Assembly: GCA_021234155.1 (NCBI GenBank)
Contig: JAJEKV010000012.1
Location: 6,513,789-6,577,788, forward strand
Direction of reading: 5' to 3'
From: Isoetes taiwanensis
Taxonomy: Eukaryota > Streptophyta > Lycopodiopsida > Isoetales > Isoetaceae
Length of the DNA: 64,000 nucleotides
A program made the position numbers and the translations under genes. How positions within the stretch are numbered: the first letter of the stretch is position 1; every line of letters begins with the position of its first letter. The notes under the pieces were generated by a model that worked only from the letters and a program-made list of their open reading frames with translations, ran no database searches and was not told where the DNA came from. Positions 47,175-56,038 of this stretch are shown here, one piece after another.

Positions 47175-47273
47175 ATACGTATACGCCCCTTAGGGGCATT
47201 TCATGAAATAATGAAAACTTAAGGGCATCTTGCAAAATAGTCTAAAACTTAAGGGCATTTGGTAGTTTTTTCC
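47175..47273. repeat. Right terminal inverted repeat of the MULE
   Basis: Reverse complement of the left repeat with few mismatches; ends TTGGTAGTTTTTTCC. Confidence 0.9.
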
Positions 47274-47282
47274 ATATTTAAA
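47274..47282. repeat. Target-site duplication of the MULE, right copy
   Basis: ATATTTAAA, identical to the left copy. Confidence 0.93.
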
Positions 47283-47632
47283 TTGGCAGTGAAAACCACC
47301 TTGCAAACTACACTAATTTTAGTAAACCATACTACAAAAGAAAACCAATATGGAAAATCATCGTCTAGCATTGAAAAACCATACCATAAACCATTATTAA
47401 TTTAATAACGCATGTTGTATCAATTAACTAACAAGAAAACCATGCTAGAAACCATTATGAATTTAAATAAACTATGTTGCAACAAGAATCAACATGAAAA
47501 ACCACATCCTACTTATGAAAACCATTATAATGTGTGGTTTCTATTAAGATTATTATTTTTTGCATAAGTAACCACATGTATAGTAGTTCCTTAGTGGTTA
47601 ATTATGGCAGTTAAATTTTAGGATATCTTGTG
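47283..47632. repeat. Right subterminal region and end of element F
   Basis: Dense AAAACCAT/AAAACCAC words, the complement of those at the left end of F, then the inverted tip AAATTTTAGGATATCTTGTG. Confidence 0.65.
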
Positions 47633-47635
47633 ATG
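47633..47635. repeat. Target-site duplication of element F, right copy (ATG)
   Basis: Matches 36534-36536. Confidence 0.82.
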
Positions 47636-48440
47636 TGTCTAGGGCATCGAGATGGCGCTGCATGTCTGCTGGTGTGTAAGTTAGGAGGTCTACATTATGA
47701 GCATATATTAACTGCCTGATGATTTGGTGCAGAAGGTGAGCTCCGCCGCCCCCATTATCAACAAGCCAACTCTCGAACTGATCAATGTAAAGCCCAAACA
47801 ATGTTGGGGAGAGAGAGCATCCTTGACGAACCCCGATACTACTATCAAATGGTTGGCTTGTCGGCTGTAACTGGCCCGAGCATCTCTCATATAACATGTA
47901 CATTGCATTCTGCAAATCTATAGGAACCCCCAGCTGTCGCAATCTTGCCCATAGTTTTTCCCGAGGCACAATGTCAAATGTCTTCGCAAAATCCACGAAG
48001 CAACAATTTAGGTCTTGCCGGCGGTTCCTGTTGTCTTCAACTAGAGTCCACAACGTGAAGATGTGGTTAGTGGTTGAGTGCCGGGGTCTGGATCTTGCTT
48101 GGGTGAGGGCCAGCACCTCTGCTGCCTCTGCCCAGCCCGTCAACTGCTGCTCGAGAATCCCAGCGAGCAGTTTTGCAAACACCGAATTGACCATGATTGT
48201 TCGGTAATTGGCTGGGCAATATGGGTCATTTGCCTTATAGGTGGGAACAACTCTGCTCTTGGTCCACTGCGTGGAAAGCCTTCCTGTAATGCCTTGTTGA
48301 ACAAGGCGGTCAGCACTAGTACTATGGACGCCCCTGACCACTTGAGCCATTCTGCCTGCATACTATCTAGGTCTGTTGCTTTCCCATTGGCAAGACGCTG
48401 TAAGCCTTGGTCCACGTCTGACTCTGTGATTTCTAGCACT
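47636..48440 (-). pseudogene. Reverse transcriptase of LINE E (broken)
   Basis: From 48440 downward: QRLANGKATDLDSMQAEWLK, then after a shift STQWTKSRVVPTYKANDPYC, YRTIMVNSVFAKLLAGILEQ, CCFVDFAKTFDIVPREKLWA (first catalytic Asp), GVRQGCSLSPTLFGLYIDQF and LIYAHNVDLL, where YADD has become YAHN. The loss of both Asp residues in the box removes polymerase activity. It stops at the insertion point of element F and continues at 36536. Confidence 0.85.
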
Positions 48441-49208
48441 AGGCCTTCTTGCAGGGGTAATGCTACTTGTGCACCCTAAGGGTCGTATAACTGTTGCAAG
48501 TATTGCCTCCACTGCTCAGAAGTGATGTTTCCTGTGGGTTGTATTGGCTTTCTGAGAACCCTTCGGTACTGTCTGACTGCATATGGGCATAAAACAAGGT
48601 CTGTGACCTGGCGGAGCCAGCCTTTGTGTTCCGTGCACTCCGCATCAAACTATTGATTATGTGGGAAGGTTGTGGTCCTGGGTGGTCCTGGAGGTCCGTC
48701 GAGGGCGACTTATCCCAAAGCACCTTTTCGCAGTAGTTCTAAGGACATCAATCAGCTGGTCTGTCTGTTGCTCTAATGTAGAGTACTGCAAAATTTATGT
48801 CAGGTCATCTTCAAGCATCTGGGCATAAGCCCTTGCATGTTCATAATCCAATCGCAGCTGAGGCATGTGAGGAGTTGTCGCATAGGGGGTTTGCACAACC
48901 TGTCAAGCCAGCTTCAAGTAAAGTGGTAGGTGGTCTGAGTCGATCTCTTCATCCCTATTAGTTGTTCCCATGTGGAAGTGCTTGACGATATGCATATCCT
49001 GCTCAGGGACCGGCACATAGTCTACCACACTAGATCCTCCCCCCTAGTTTTCCTGCCTGCAAGTGCTCTTGCGGGTGGATGGCCACTGTGCCAGTCCATT
49101 GCAGATTACCAGGTCAAAGATACCATAGAGCAAAAGCAACTGCCTACCATAGCGTGTGACCTGATTGTCATCTGATGTCCGTGGCCAAGCTCCTTCTGCA
49201 TGACGCAG
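48441..49208 (-). pseudogene. Linker region of LINE E between endonuclease and RT
   Basis: Eroded minus-strand frames such as 48723-48463. The left edge of the large duplicated block falls here, at about 48935. Confidence 0.5.
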
Positions 49209-49730
49209 CTACAACACATCATCGATCAAGGGATCAAATCTCATGGGTTGTTCTACCCCGGTGCGTGCATTGAAGCCTCCAAGGAGTATGACACTGCCCA
49301 ACTGCTTATGTTGCTGTATATCATCATACAGATCAACATAGGGGTCCAACCTATCCACATCCGAGTGGATGTGATAGAAGTTGCTCTCTGCATATGGAAA
49401 GTAGCAGGTTGCCACAAAGAGAAGTCTGCTACTGCAGTTTTGCACACACACCCACAGGTACCGGTTGTGCCTGTCTGTCTTGAACAAGGAGATTGAATGT
49501 GCCAAGGTCGTCCGATAGTAGTAAGCAACCCCCCATGCCCCCGCTTTCCTGTGCAATCAGTGAAGATTGAGTAGCATTATTATCCTGACAAGTCGGGTAT
49601 CCTGTGTCATGCATGCTCCCATGTTTGCATGAGAAAGATGAGATCCATGTCTGCGGCAACTGAGTTGAGACGATCTCCCTTCTGCCATGGGAAGCCCCGA
49701 CAATTCCATAAGACTATGCGGAGGCACAAT
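49209..49730 (-). pseudogene. AP-type endonuclease of LINE E (broken)
   Basis: Apurinic-type endonuclease/exonuclease-phosphatase fold, which nicks the target for LINE insertion. It starts VLWNCRGFPWQKGDRLNSV near 49720, then ADMDLIFLMQTWEH (position of the catalytic Glu, here QTWE), and after frame changes RYLWVCVQ, LLFVATCYFPYAESNFY and VILLGGFNARTG (the usual GDFNA with Asp changed to Gly). A second copy of this region is at 61630-62050. Confidence 0.8.
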
Positions 49731-49977
49731 TCCTATTTGTTGGCAAGGGCTGCAGCTGGAGATTCAGTGGCGGCAGCAGAGAGGGGGTGGTAGAAGTGGA
49801 AGCAATATGAGATGTGCGAGCAATAGAAGGTGTGGAAACCGAAGCAGGGCATGCGACTGTAGCAGGCGAAGCAGGTGCATGGTCAGGGGATGCTGGAGGG
49901 TTCGCAGATCTTGCCCCAAATTAGTCCTGCAGCTTCTCCCTGTCTGCAGATGCTTTTAACTTTGGCCAACTCGTGTC

Positions 49978-51517
49978 TGTTACGTTCCATGTATGTATAC
50001 GGTATATATATGCATATTATGACACTTCACCAGTGTATAATTAGACCCTAAGGGTCAATAGGGGATAACTTGGGTTAACCTAAAAGGGATTTTGTTAGCT
50101 ATGCTAAAAATATTAGTGAATAAATAACCTACTTAGACTAATTAGTTATAATTAGCTAAAGGAAACCAATAGGGAAGTGCCACCTGACCCAAATCGATTG
50201 GCCAAGTGGGACTTGCCAAATTGGGAGAAGAAATTGGGGTCCTGCCCCCATTTCTACCCCAAAATCAATTTGGGGAAGAGGAGAGGAAGAAGCGACCACC
50301 GGTTGTTTTAAAAGCAGGACACGAAGAATGGAGGCCTTTTATGATAAGCTCCAGTAGGAGACTGATTAGTCTCTAGATAGCTCGTATTTCCGCTAACACT
50401 TCTTTGAGTAGATGGAATGGTTAAATTCTCTTTTATCTGTTATTATGATGATGATGGATACTTTGATGGTGTTTTATATTCTTTCTTTTCTCAAGCCTTT
50501 CCGTATTGGGGGTTAAGGGAAGGGTAGAGACCTAAAAGCTTCCTAGAAATAGAGATATTTCTAGCTAGAACCCTTAAAACTCAGTAATTGCGGCCTATGC
50601 ACAAGAGCCCACCTGGCCGTGGATGTTATCTCGTGATTCAGCACCAGACAACGAGCACAATGGCGAAACGGAAGTGGAGTCTTGTCTAGCGTGGCTACGA
50701 GACTCCTACAGTGTGCTAGGCTTATAGTCGGTCCTCGCATTTGGGGCCCGGTATGGGTCCAACGCCTCCTGGGTCACAAGAAACGTGCCTATATGGACGT
50801 CCTGAGCTCGATGGGCACGCCTGGCGGTCCATAGATTTTGGGGGGTTCAAGTCAGGTACGGATGCTGGGGTCATTAAGGAGGCACGCATTCTCTAGTACA
50901 CCCAGGGATCCATTATGTTCGGGAAGGGGATACTTCTCTGACCTGCCTCATCGGACCGGGGAGATATAACCCGGAGTAGTCTCATAGGGTGATTCCATGA
51001 GATTGCGTCTCCGGCATGCTACAATCACGCCATAGCATGTTTTAGCCTATCTGCAAAGTGTGCACAGGAGGGACGGATGGAGTGGACTACCCTAGCCATT
51101 GTCCTATGCCAGCCAATGCCATGTTATACTTCCGTCTGCTTATACCTTGAGGCCCTGACCATTAGTTGACCCCATGGAGTCTGAGCCCAGGGTAGCGCCC
51201 TTGTGATGATGGGTTGCGTATGTTACTATGTGCTTGTATTGTCATTTCATTGATGAGGATGGATGGGCCACCCTTTATGGTGGTATATTCGTTGAGCATG
51301 ATTGTTGTATGCTAACATGTATATACGCTTCCGCTATATAGGGTTCCCATAGAGGACGTGGGACGAATGACACCTCCGTGTTCCTCGCCCGAACACTTGG
51401 CCATCCCAATTGGTGCGAGTATGATGGAGGCCCCAACCATGGTGATGTAGTCGCCATAGGAGGGGAATTCCTGTATTTCTACGATGAGGGCATCATATAG
51501 ATACTGGGAGCGTCACA
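49978..51517 (+). repeat. LTR of element C, copy 1
   Basis: 1,540 bp, begins TGTTACGTTCC and ends GGGAGCGTCACA. The PBS follows, so this is a 5' LTR. The shared core (GTGCACAGGAGGGACGGATG, then GAGTGGACTACCC) lies at about 51059-51093. The left flank is LINE E. Confidence 0.9.
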
Positions 51518-51518
51518 G

Positions 51519-51530
51519 TGGTATCAGAGC
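51519..51530 (+). promoter_or_regulatory. Primer-binding site of element C, copy 1
   Basis: TGGTATCAGAGC, a perfect initiator-Met tRNA complement one base after the LTR. Confidence 0.95.
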
Positions 51531-52170
51531 ATGATTTTGGTAGACCAAATCATTGCACTGGCTATAGTCTAACTCGTTAGTTGGCAGGACTTTGTCATAG
51601 GTTAATCCATCCCAGCTCTGTAGTTATTTTGTGGGTTGATCCAGTTGTGGTAGGATTAAATTAGGTGAGTGGGAGAGTGTAAGCTAGGAGGGTAAGTATG
51701 TTAGGTTGTGAGGTAAAAGTTCGTGTATTTCAAGCGCCGTTAACTTTAGCTCGGATGGACGAGATTTTTGCACCAACGTGACGGGCACGGTCCAATTACC
51801 TTAGGGGCATCAACACCTGGTCTCGAAATGGCAGCAGGGCCCAAAACCTAATTGGGCGTCGCTATACTTTCAGTGCCTTAGAATTTGAAAAGAAAGCCAT
51901 ATTTGTCCAGTGGTGCCCGCGTATAAAAATGCATATTTCTGCCATATAATTTTTTTTATTTTTTATTTTTTAAGTTTTGGGAAAAAAAATTTAAATTTAT
52001 AGTAAAGTGACGGTTACTTTTCTTTTGTCTCACCTTCCCGCCTAGCGCCCCGCCTCGTTCGACCGCCATAGCCGCCGGAGAGAAAGCTTGAGTGCCATGC
52101 CTCCGCCTTCGACCTACCCCACTACCGCCTACAAGTGCCTCCTCCCCCACTGCTCTTTTCCTTTCCCCCA
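51531..52170 (+). promoter_or_regulatory. Leader of element C
   Basis: Untranslated interior between PBS and first ORF. GCACGGTCCAATTA near 51789 and TAATTGGGCGTCGC near 51850 are roughly complementary and could pair, though far less neatly than in element A. Confidence 0.45.
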
Positions 52171-52174
52171 TGAA

Positions 52175-52915
52175 TATGGCTCGTACCCGCAGTACCCTAA
52201 GCTACAGCAACCTTAGCGTGCCCCAAATATTCGCCGAGCTTGGGGAGCAACTCGCTACTGAGCTACTCTTGATTGAGCTCGTGCGATGCTTCATCGTCGG
52301 GCATTGAATTCCTTATCCCATCTTCCACTTGTCTGAGTGCTTCCTGTTAAGACTTAACTTCCTACGGCAACCTTATACCTTGGTCGAACAGCCCGACCAA
52401 GTTCTGATATTAGTCAACTTTTATCTGCCCTCGTGCATAGAAGTCCCCGAGGAAGAAGTCATTCGGATAGAGGCTGGCAGAATCAGAGAGCTTGCCCATG
52501 GAGATGATGCCCGGAAGATGGAAAGGGGAGACCCGAAGGTCCGGGGGTTTGAATATGTCTATCTGGGTGATGGGAGAAGCATCATAGCAGGCAACCCCTT
52601 CAATCTCCCTCCCTACCAGTACGACGAGGCCACCCAAAGTTTTGCTTGGGGTGAGGTTCCGTCCTACCTTACAGTGGACCACCTGATAGCTATCCAGCTG
52701 GACATGCAAGCCAGGCTGGACCGCTATCATGCGGAGCTGCTACGGAGGATTACTGCTCGACGCCTCGCTGAGGTGGAGGAGCGCATGGCGGCTGCCCATG
52801 TAGTGCAACAAGAGGCCGACAGGTCCGAGCAGCAACGACAAGCAGAGGAGCTTGCCAAACAGAATCAGGACCCACAGAAGCAACCCCAGCCAAACCCATA
52901 GCTGAATACACTGCG
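52175..52915 (+). CDS. Unidentified ORF of element C with coiled coil
   Basis: A short frame at 52175-52307 begins MARTRSTLSYSNLSV. The main open frame, 52329-52901 (190 codons), encodes SEVFY-poor, charged protein with PNP/QPQ-rich end: it holds KVRGFEYVYLGDGRSIIAGN, PPYQYDEATQSFAWGEVPSY and from about residue 130 an Ala/Glu/Arg-rich heptad-like helix (ARRLAEVEERMAAAHVVQQE), probably a coiled coil. Its position after the leader suggests gag, but I recognise no family, zinc knuckle or capsid motif. It is followed at once by the histone-like region. Whether the two short frames were once a single ORF cannot be told. Confidence 0.45.
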
Positions 52916-52944
52916 CGCTCCTGACCAGACAGAGACCCCTACAG

Positions 52945-53482
52945 TTAAGCGACGGTGGAAGTCCACCGCCCATAAGTCGAGAAGTGCATACAAGGAGAAG
53001 TTTGGGGTATTTGGGAAGGCGACAAGCTCTGCCCGCCGGCAAGACGAGTGGATGCAGCCCAGCCTCGCCCGGTAACAGGGGGCAAGACCCTGCCCAAGAA
53101 GCCGACGCAGCCCCAGAGACCGACGCAGCCAAAGAAGCCGCATCGGTATAGGCCTAGCACCGTGGCCTTACGAGAAATTCGAAAGTACCAGAAGACAACC
53201 GAGCTGTTGCTATGGAAGCTTCCTTTCTAGTGCGTGGTCCGAGAAATAGCTCAAGAATTCCGGACCGACCTGCAGTTCCAGACTTTTGCCATGCTTGCGC
53301 TTCAGGAGGCCGCCGAAGATTACTTGGTAGCCCTTTTTGGAGATGCCAATCTTTATGCCATCCATGCCAAAAGGGTTACTATTATGACTAAAGATCTGGC
53401 TCTCGCCCGGAGGATTCGGGGAGAGCATGCCATCTCTAATACAAAATTTTGGTCTTCCTATATTACTTGTCTCTTTTCTTGA
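52945..53482 (+). pseudogene. Histone H3-like sequence carried inside element C
   Basis: From about 53123 one frame reads [20 protein letters not shown], then [14 protein letters not shown], a TAG stop at 53228-53230, and in the same frame [40 protein letters not shown] and [20 protein letters not shown]. This is the complete histone H3 fold in order: alpha-N, alpha-1, loop 1, alpha-2, alpha-3. Loop 1 has no CENH3-type insertion, and the MLALQEAAE stretch is nearest to H3.3-type [10 protein letters not shown], while Glu-Asp-Tyr resembles CENH3. The stop replaces the Gln after LPF. A lysine-rich tail trace (KSTAHKS at about 52960) precedes it in another frame. It lies in sense with the element, without introns. 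Confidence 0.85.
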
Positions 53483-53549
53483 TGAATTATGAGTATAAAG
53501 AATGATTTATTGATGTACATCTATTAGAGGGTCTGTTGCAGGAACAGAG

Positions 53550-53890
53550 ATGCCGTATTACACCATTAAAGGGTGGGAAGTTGTCACGCTCCTCCGTGAC
53601 AAAGCTGTCCAAAACTTGTGATGCACCATGCAACGAAGTTGGTCCTACTGGGACTCCACCAACGAGCGAGCATTCCTGAATGCGGATGATCACTTATGGA
53701 AACTGTATCAGGCGATGAACAACTTGTTCAACCTCTTAATTATAAACCCGACCTTAGAATACTAGGATCTCATTATCCAGGCTGGGCACAAATATAATTT
53801 AGTGCGCTGTGTAAGGGAGGGTATCCTTCATTCGGTACTCCATCCACTCACAGTACCATAGACCATGCTCCTGTATAACCAGCTTGTATA
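53550..53890 (+). pseudogene. Degraded ORF downstream of the histone-like region
   Basis: One frame gives YYTIKGWEVVTLLRDKAVQN, stop, RSWSYWDSTNERAFLNADDH, LWKLYQAMNNLFNLLIINPT, stop, DLIIQAGHKYNLVRCVREGI, stop. The composition looks protein-like through three stops, which suggests an old coding region of element C or a second captured piece. No family recognised. Confidence 0.4.
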
Positions 53891-54129
53891 AATGAACTTT
53901 CATCTTTGTTGTCTGTTTGGGCATTATGCCAAATGTAACCTTACGTTTATCTTAATATCAAACAATTTCGTATTAATGGTCTTATGATAATCATGTGACA
54001 TATTGTGCTTATCTCGATTTCATTTATATTCTAGACAAGATTGCGCCCCCCCTCATGGGCATACACCGGTGCAACCTACTGTCTTACTCCGGGCGAGAGC
54101 TCATACTTATGAAGCGCCCGCACAAGAGA

Positions 54130-54370
54130 ATGAGTGTTTTTGTCGGAAAAATCGTCGATGGTCTTCACAAAACGCACAACCGCCCCACACGCTATTGGTC
54201 GACGATTTACCGACGAATATTATCGGACGATTGAATGTCAAAAAATCGTCAAAATAATCGTCGCTTCTTCCCGACGATTAAGTGTCGAAAAATCGCCGAT
54301 CTCTCGTCCGAAAAAATCGCCGATAAATTGTCATTAAAATCGTCAGCAAAATCGTGAAAAAATCGCCAAT
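54130..54370. repeat. Cluster of CGACGATT / AAAATCG words
   Basis: At least a dozen variants of TCGACGATTT, AAAAATCGTC and AAAATCGCCGAT in both orientations over 240 bp. Such clusters are typical of subterminal regions of CACTA-type transposons in plants, but no terminal CACTA sequence or target duplication was found, so the parent element is unknown. Confidence 0.55.
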
Positions 54371-55879
54371 ATTTTCGTAAAAAAAAATCACCTGCATTTC
54401 ACAGTTGCATTCTGAAAATGGAATATGCTTAAATATATACATAAATATATTTACAAATTGATAGACAAGAGCTTCAATGAGCTAGCCCCTTCAAGAAAGT
54501 GCTTTCTCAATCCCGCACAAAAAACACATTAGACATCTATGACAATATTTGAGAGAATGCGATGTCAAGATGAACAACATGAAAGAAAAGTAAAATTTTA
54601 TAATCACAAAATAAGAAGACTAGAATAACAATGAAAGTGATTCTACTTATTTAATCCCTTCATGAGACATCTGTAAGGACAATCAAGAGTAGAGAATTCC
54701 AAGAGGCCATCTTAAACATTTTCGCACCCTTGAAGCTTCCACAATTTTAAGGAAACATAAACATCTCCTAACTTTAACCTGGTCCTACAATAAATAAATA
54801 AAATAATTCTCTTGGAAGGTATCGCATATATGAGCATTCAAGATGACAACAAATAGAAGGAATGGAAGTAGACTGCAAAAGTTACGCAACTCAAAACAAT
54901 ATAAACAAATGTGGGTGCTCAATTCCTAGAGCTCCTTCACACTCAGGATGGCAACAAATAGAAGAAATGAAAGTAGACTTATCTGCTTCAAAGCAGCAAA
55001 AAAGTTTGAGCCATGAGCATGAGCATGAGCATGAAGCTTTCTAAGTTCGGCATGCCGCTTAAGGCAAAGAATACATACACAGATTACCATCACAAAAAGA
55101 ATCTACCCTAGTCCAAAAATGCACCAAACCCTAGCCGCACCCATCTGGTCTGTCCCATGCTTAAAATAGAATATCCGATACTTCATCAATTTTGAATTGC
55201 AATTTTAGATTTGATTTATAAAAAGATGCAAACATTCAAAAATAAAGATTCCGCCTTTACATTGTATACTACAACTTTTACATTGTATACCATAACTTTT
55301 AGGCAAAAGAATGTCCATACCCCCACGGCCTTCGTCAAAACGAAAAAGATGAACGTTAGGCGCTGGTAAAGCCCACCGCCTCAACTTCGAGAGGAACTCC
55401 CCAACCCAATGGATGAGGCTTTGCTTGAAGCTGTTCTCCAGGGCTTGGGGATTACTCATGTCTCTGAAGAATTCGAGCAATCTATCAACCTAGTGGAAAA
55501 TTTGATTAGAGTAGCCTTTGAAACAAACTCTAGAATTGGTTTTTGTAGGATTGGATTCAACTTCTTCTATTTGTGCATCTTGTGCTTCCCGACGGGCTCG
55601 GATCTCTCTCGTGGTTGCCGCTCACAATTCACAGCCATATCTTGGAGGCAGATTTGAGAGAAATTTATTCACTATGAGTGCCCCTACTGAATTTGGTGTG
55701 GAACCGATATTTCATTGGGCTTCCTTCTTCGACCTGCAAAGCATATTAGGGATATAGACGTAGTAGTCTGGAGGTTTCTTGTAGCAAATTAGGTCCCTGT
55801 CGAGGTACATCGGGTACTGGGCCAGCACTGGATCCTCTGACGGGACAGAATTTTAGGATCTTTAGATTGCCTCTTCATA
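54371..55879. other. Unassigned 1.5 kb between element C remnants and LINE I
   Basis: AT-rich at first, with a short (GAGCAT)n run at 55013-55033. Plus-strand frames at 55409-55757 look weakly protein-like but match nothing I know. A repeated ACTTTTACATTGTATACYA word occurs at about 55253-55293. Confidence 0.4.
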
Positions 55880-56038
55880 GGGTACGGTCTTTTCACGGTT
55901 TCCAAGTTTTTGAAAAGGGGGTTTCAGTTACTCCTTGGGGAAGCAAAGGAAGTTTGGATTTTTTCCTTCTCTTTTGTAACTGCCGGATCTTTCCGTCTCC
56001 TGCGCTTCCAATTTGTGCCTGTAAGCTCCGTTTGCAAG

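Larger units (their letters stand above)
44278..47273 (+). mobile_element. Mutator-like element (MULE), 2,996 bp, complete ends
   Basis: Terminal inverted repeats of about 95 bp: the left starts GGGAAAAACTACCAAATGCC and the right, read inwards, GGAAAAAACTACCAAATGCC. Both continue through CTTAAGTTTT and GATGCCCTTAAGTTTTCATT. Perfect 9-bp flanking duplications are present. It contains one transposase gene on the plus strand. It landed in the right subterminal region of element F, since F-type words continue on both sides. Confidence 0.93.
36537..47632. mobile_element. Element F: 11.1-kb CACTA-like DNA element nested in LINE E
   Basis: The left end is CACAAGGCACCCAAAATTAA and the right end, read inwards, is CACAAGATATCCTAAAATTT, giving imperfect terminal inverted repeats of about 25 bp, flanked by a 3-bp ATG duplication. 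Both ends carry several hundred bp of degenerate ATGGTTT/GTGGTTT words pointing inwards (36556-37200 on the plus strand; 43980-44268 and 47283-47600 as complement). Terminal CAC, 3-bp duplications and dense subterminal motifs are features of the CACTA superfamily, but the tip is CACAA rather than CACTA. No CACTA transposase is readable, so it is non-autonomous. Its interior holds other elements, listed separately. Confidence 0.75.
47636..49977 (-). mobile_element. LINE E, 5' half (endonuclease and RT)
   Basis: Minus-strand LINE running from an upstream Ser/Thr/Pro-rich linker (about 49960-49740; SPDHAPASPATVACPASVS) through endonuclease and RT to the point where F inserted. The upstream frame is still open at the LTR of element C at 49977, so the LINE 5' end was cut by that junction. 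It is the same copy as 35255-36536. Confidence 0.85.
48935..51690 (+). repeat. Large duplicated block, copy 1
   Basis: Direct repeat of 61256-64000. It comprises antisense LINE E endonuclease, the entire LTR of element C, the PBS and the first part of the C interior. It begins at CTGAGTCGATCTC, with CTGAG shared by both flanks. Similarity is high except for a few short patches (for example around 49068-49110). Confidence 0.92.

Noticed and set aside
36537-47632. A Harbinger-type element, which also makes 3-bp duplications
   Set aside because: Harbinger duplications are normally TWA and tips start GGG/GGC; here the duplication is ATG and the tip CAC with heavy subterminal repetition, closer to CACTA.
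49687-49959. An Arg/Gly/Cys-rich plus-strand frame, repeated at 61985-62275
   Set aside because: It is the antisense shadow of the Ser/Thr/Pro linker of LINE E; its duplication only reflects the large block.
52175-52307. The frame beginning MARTRST as the authentic N-terminus of the histone H3 gene
   Set aside because: H3 begins MARTK, but after seven residues there is no H3 tail similarity and 750 bp with an unrelated 190-codon ORF separate it from the H3 core. Similar starts are common in gag proteins.
53048-53230. CENH3 (centromeric H3) as the identity of the captured histone
   Set aside because: The QEAAEDYL stretch is CENH3-like, but loop 1 has no insertion and the rest follows canonical H3/H3.3. 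It cannot be decided by eye, so only H3-like is claimed.
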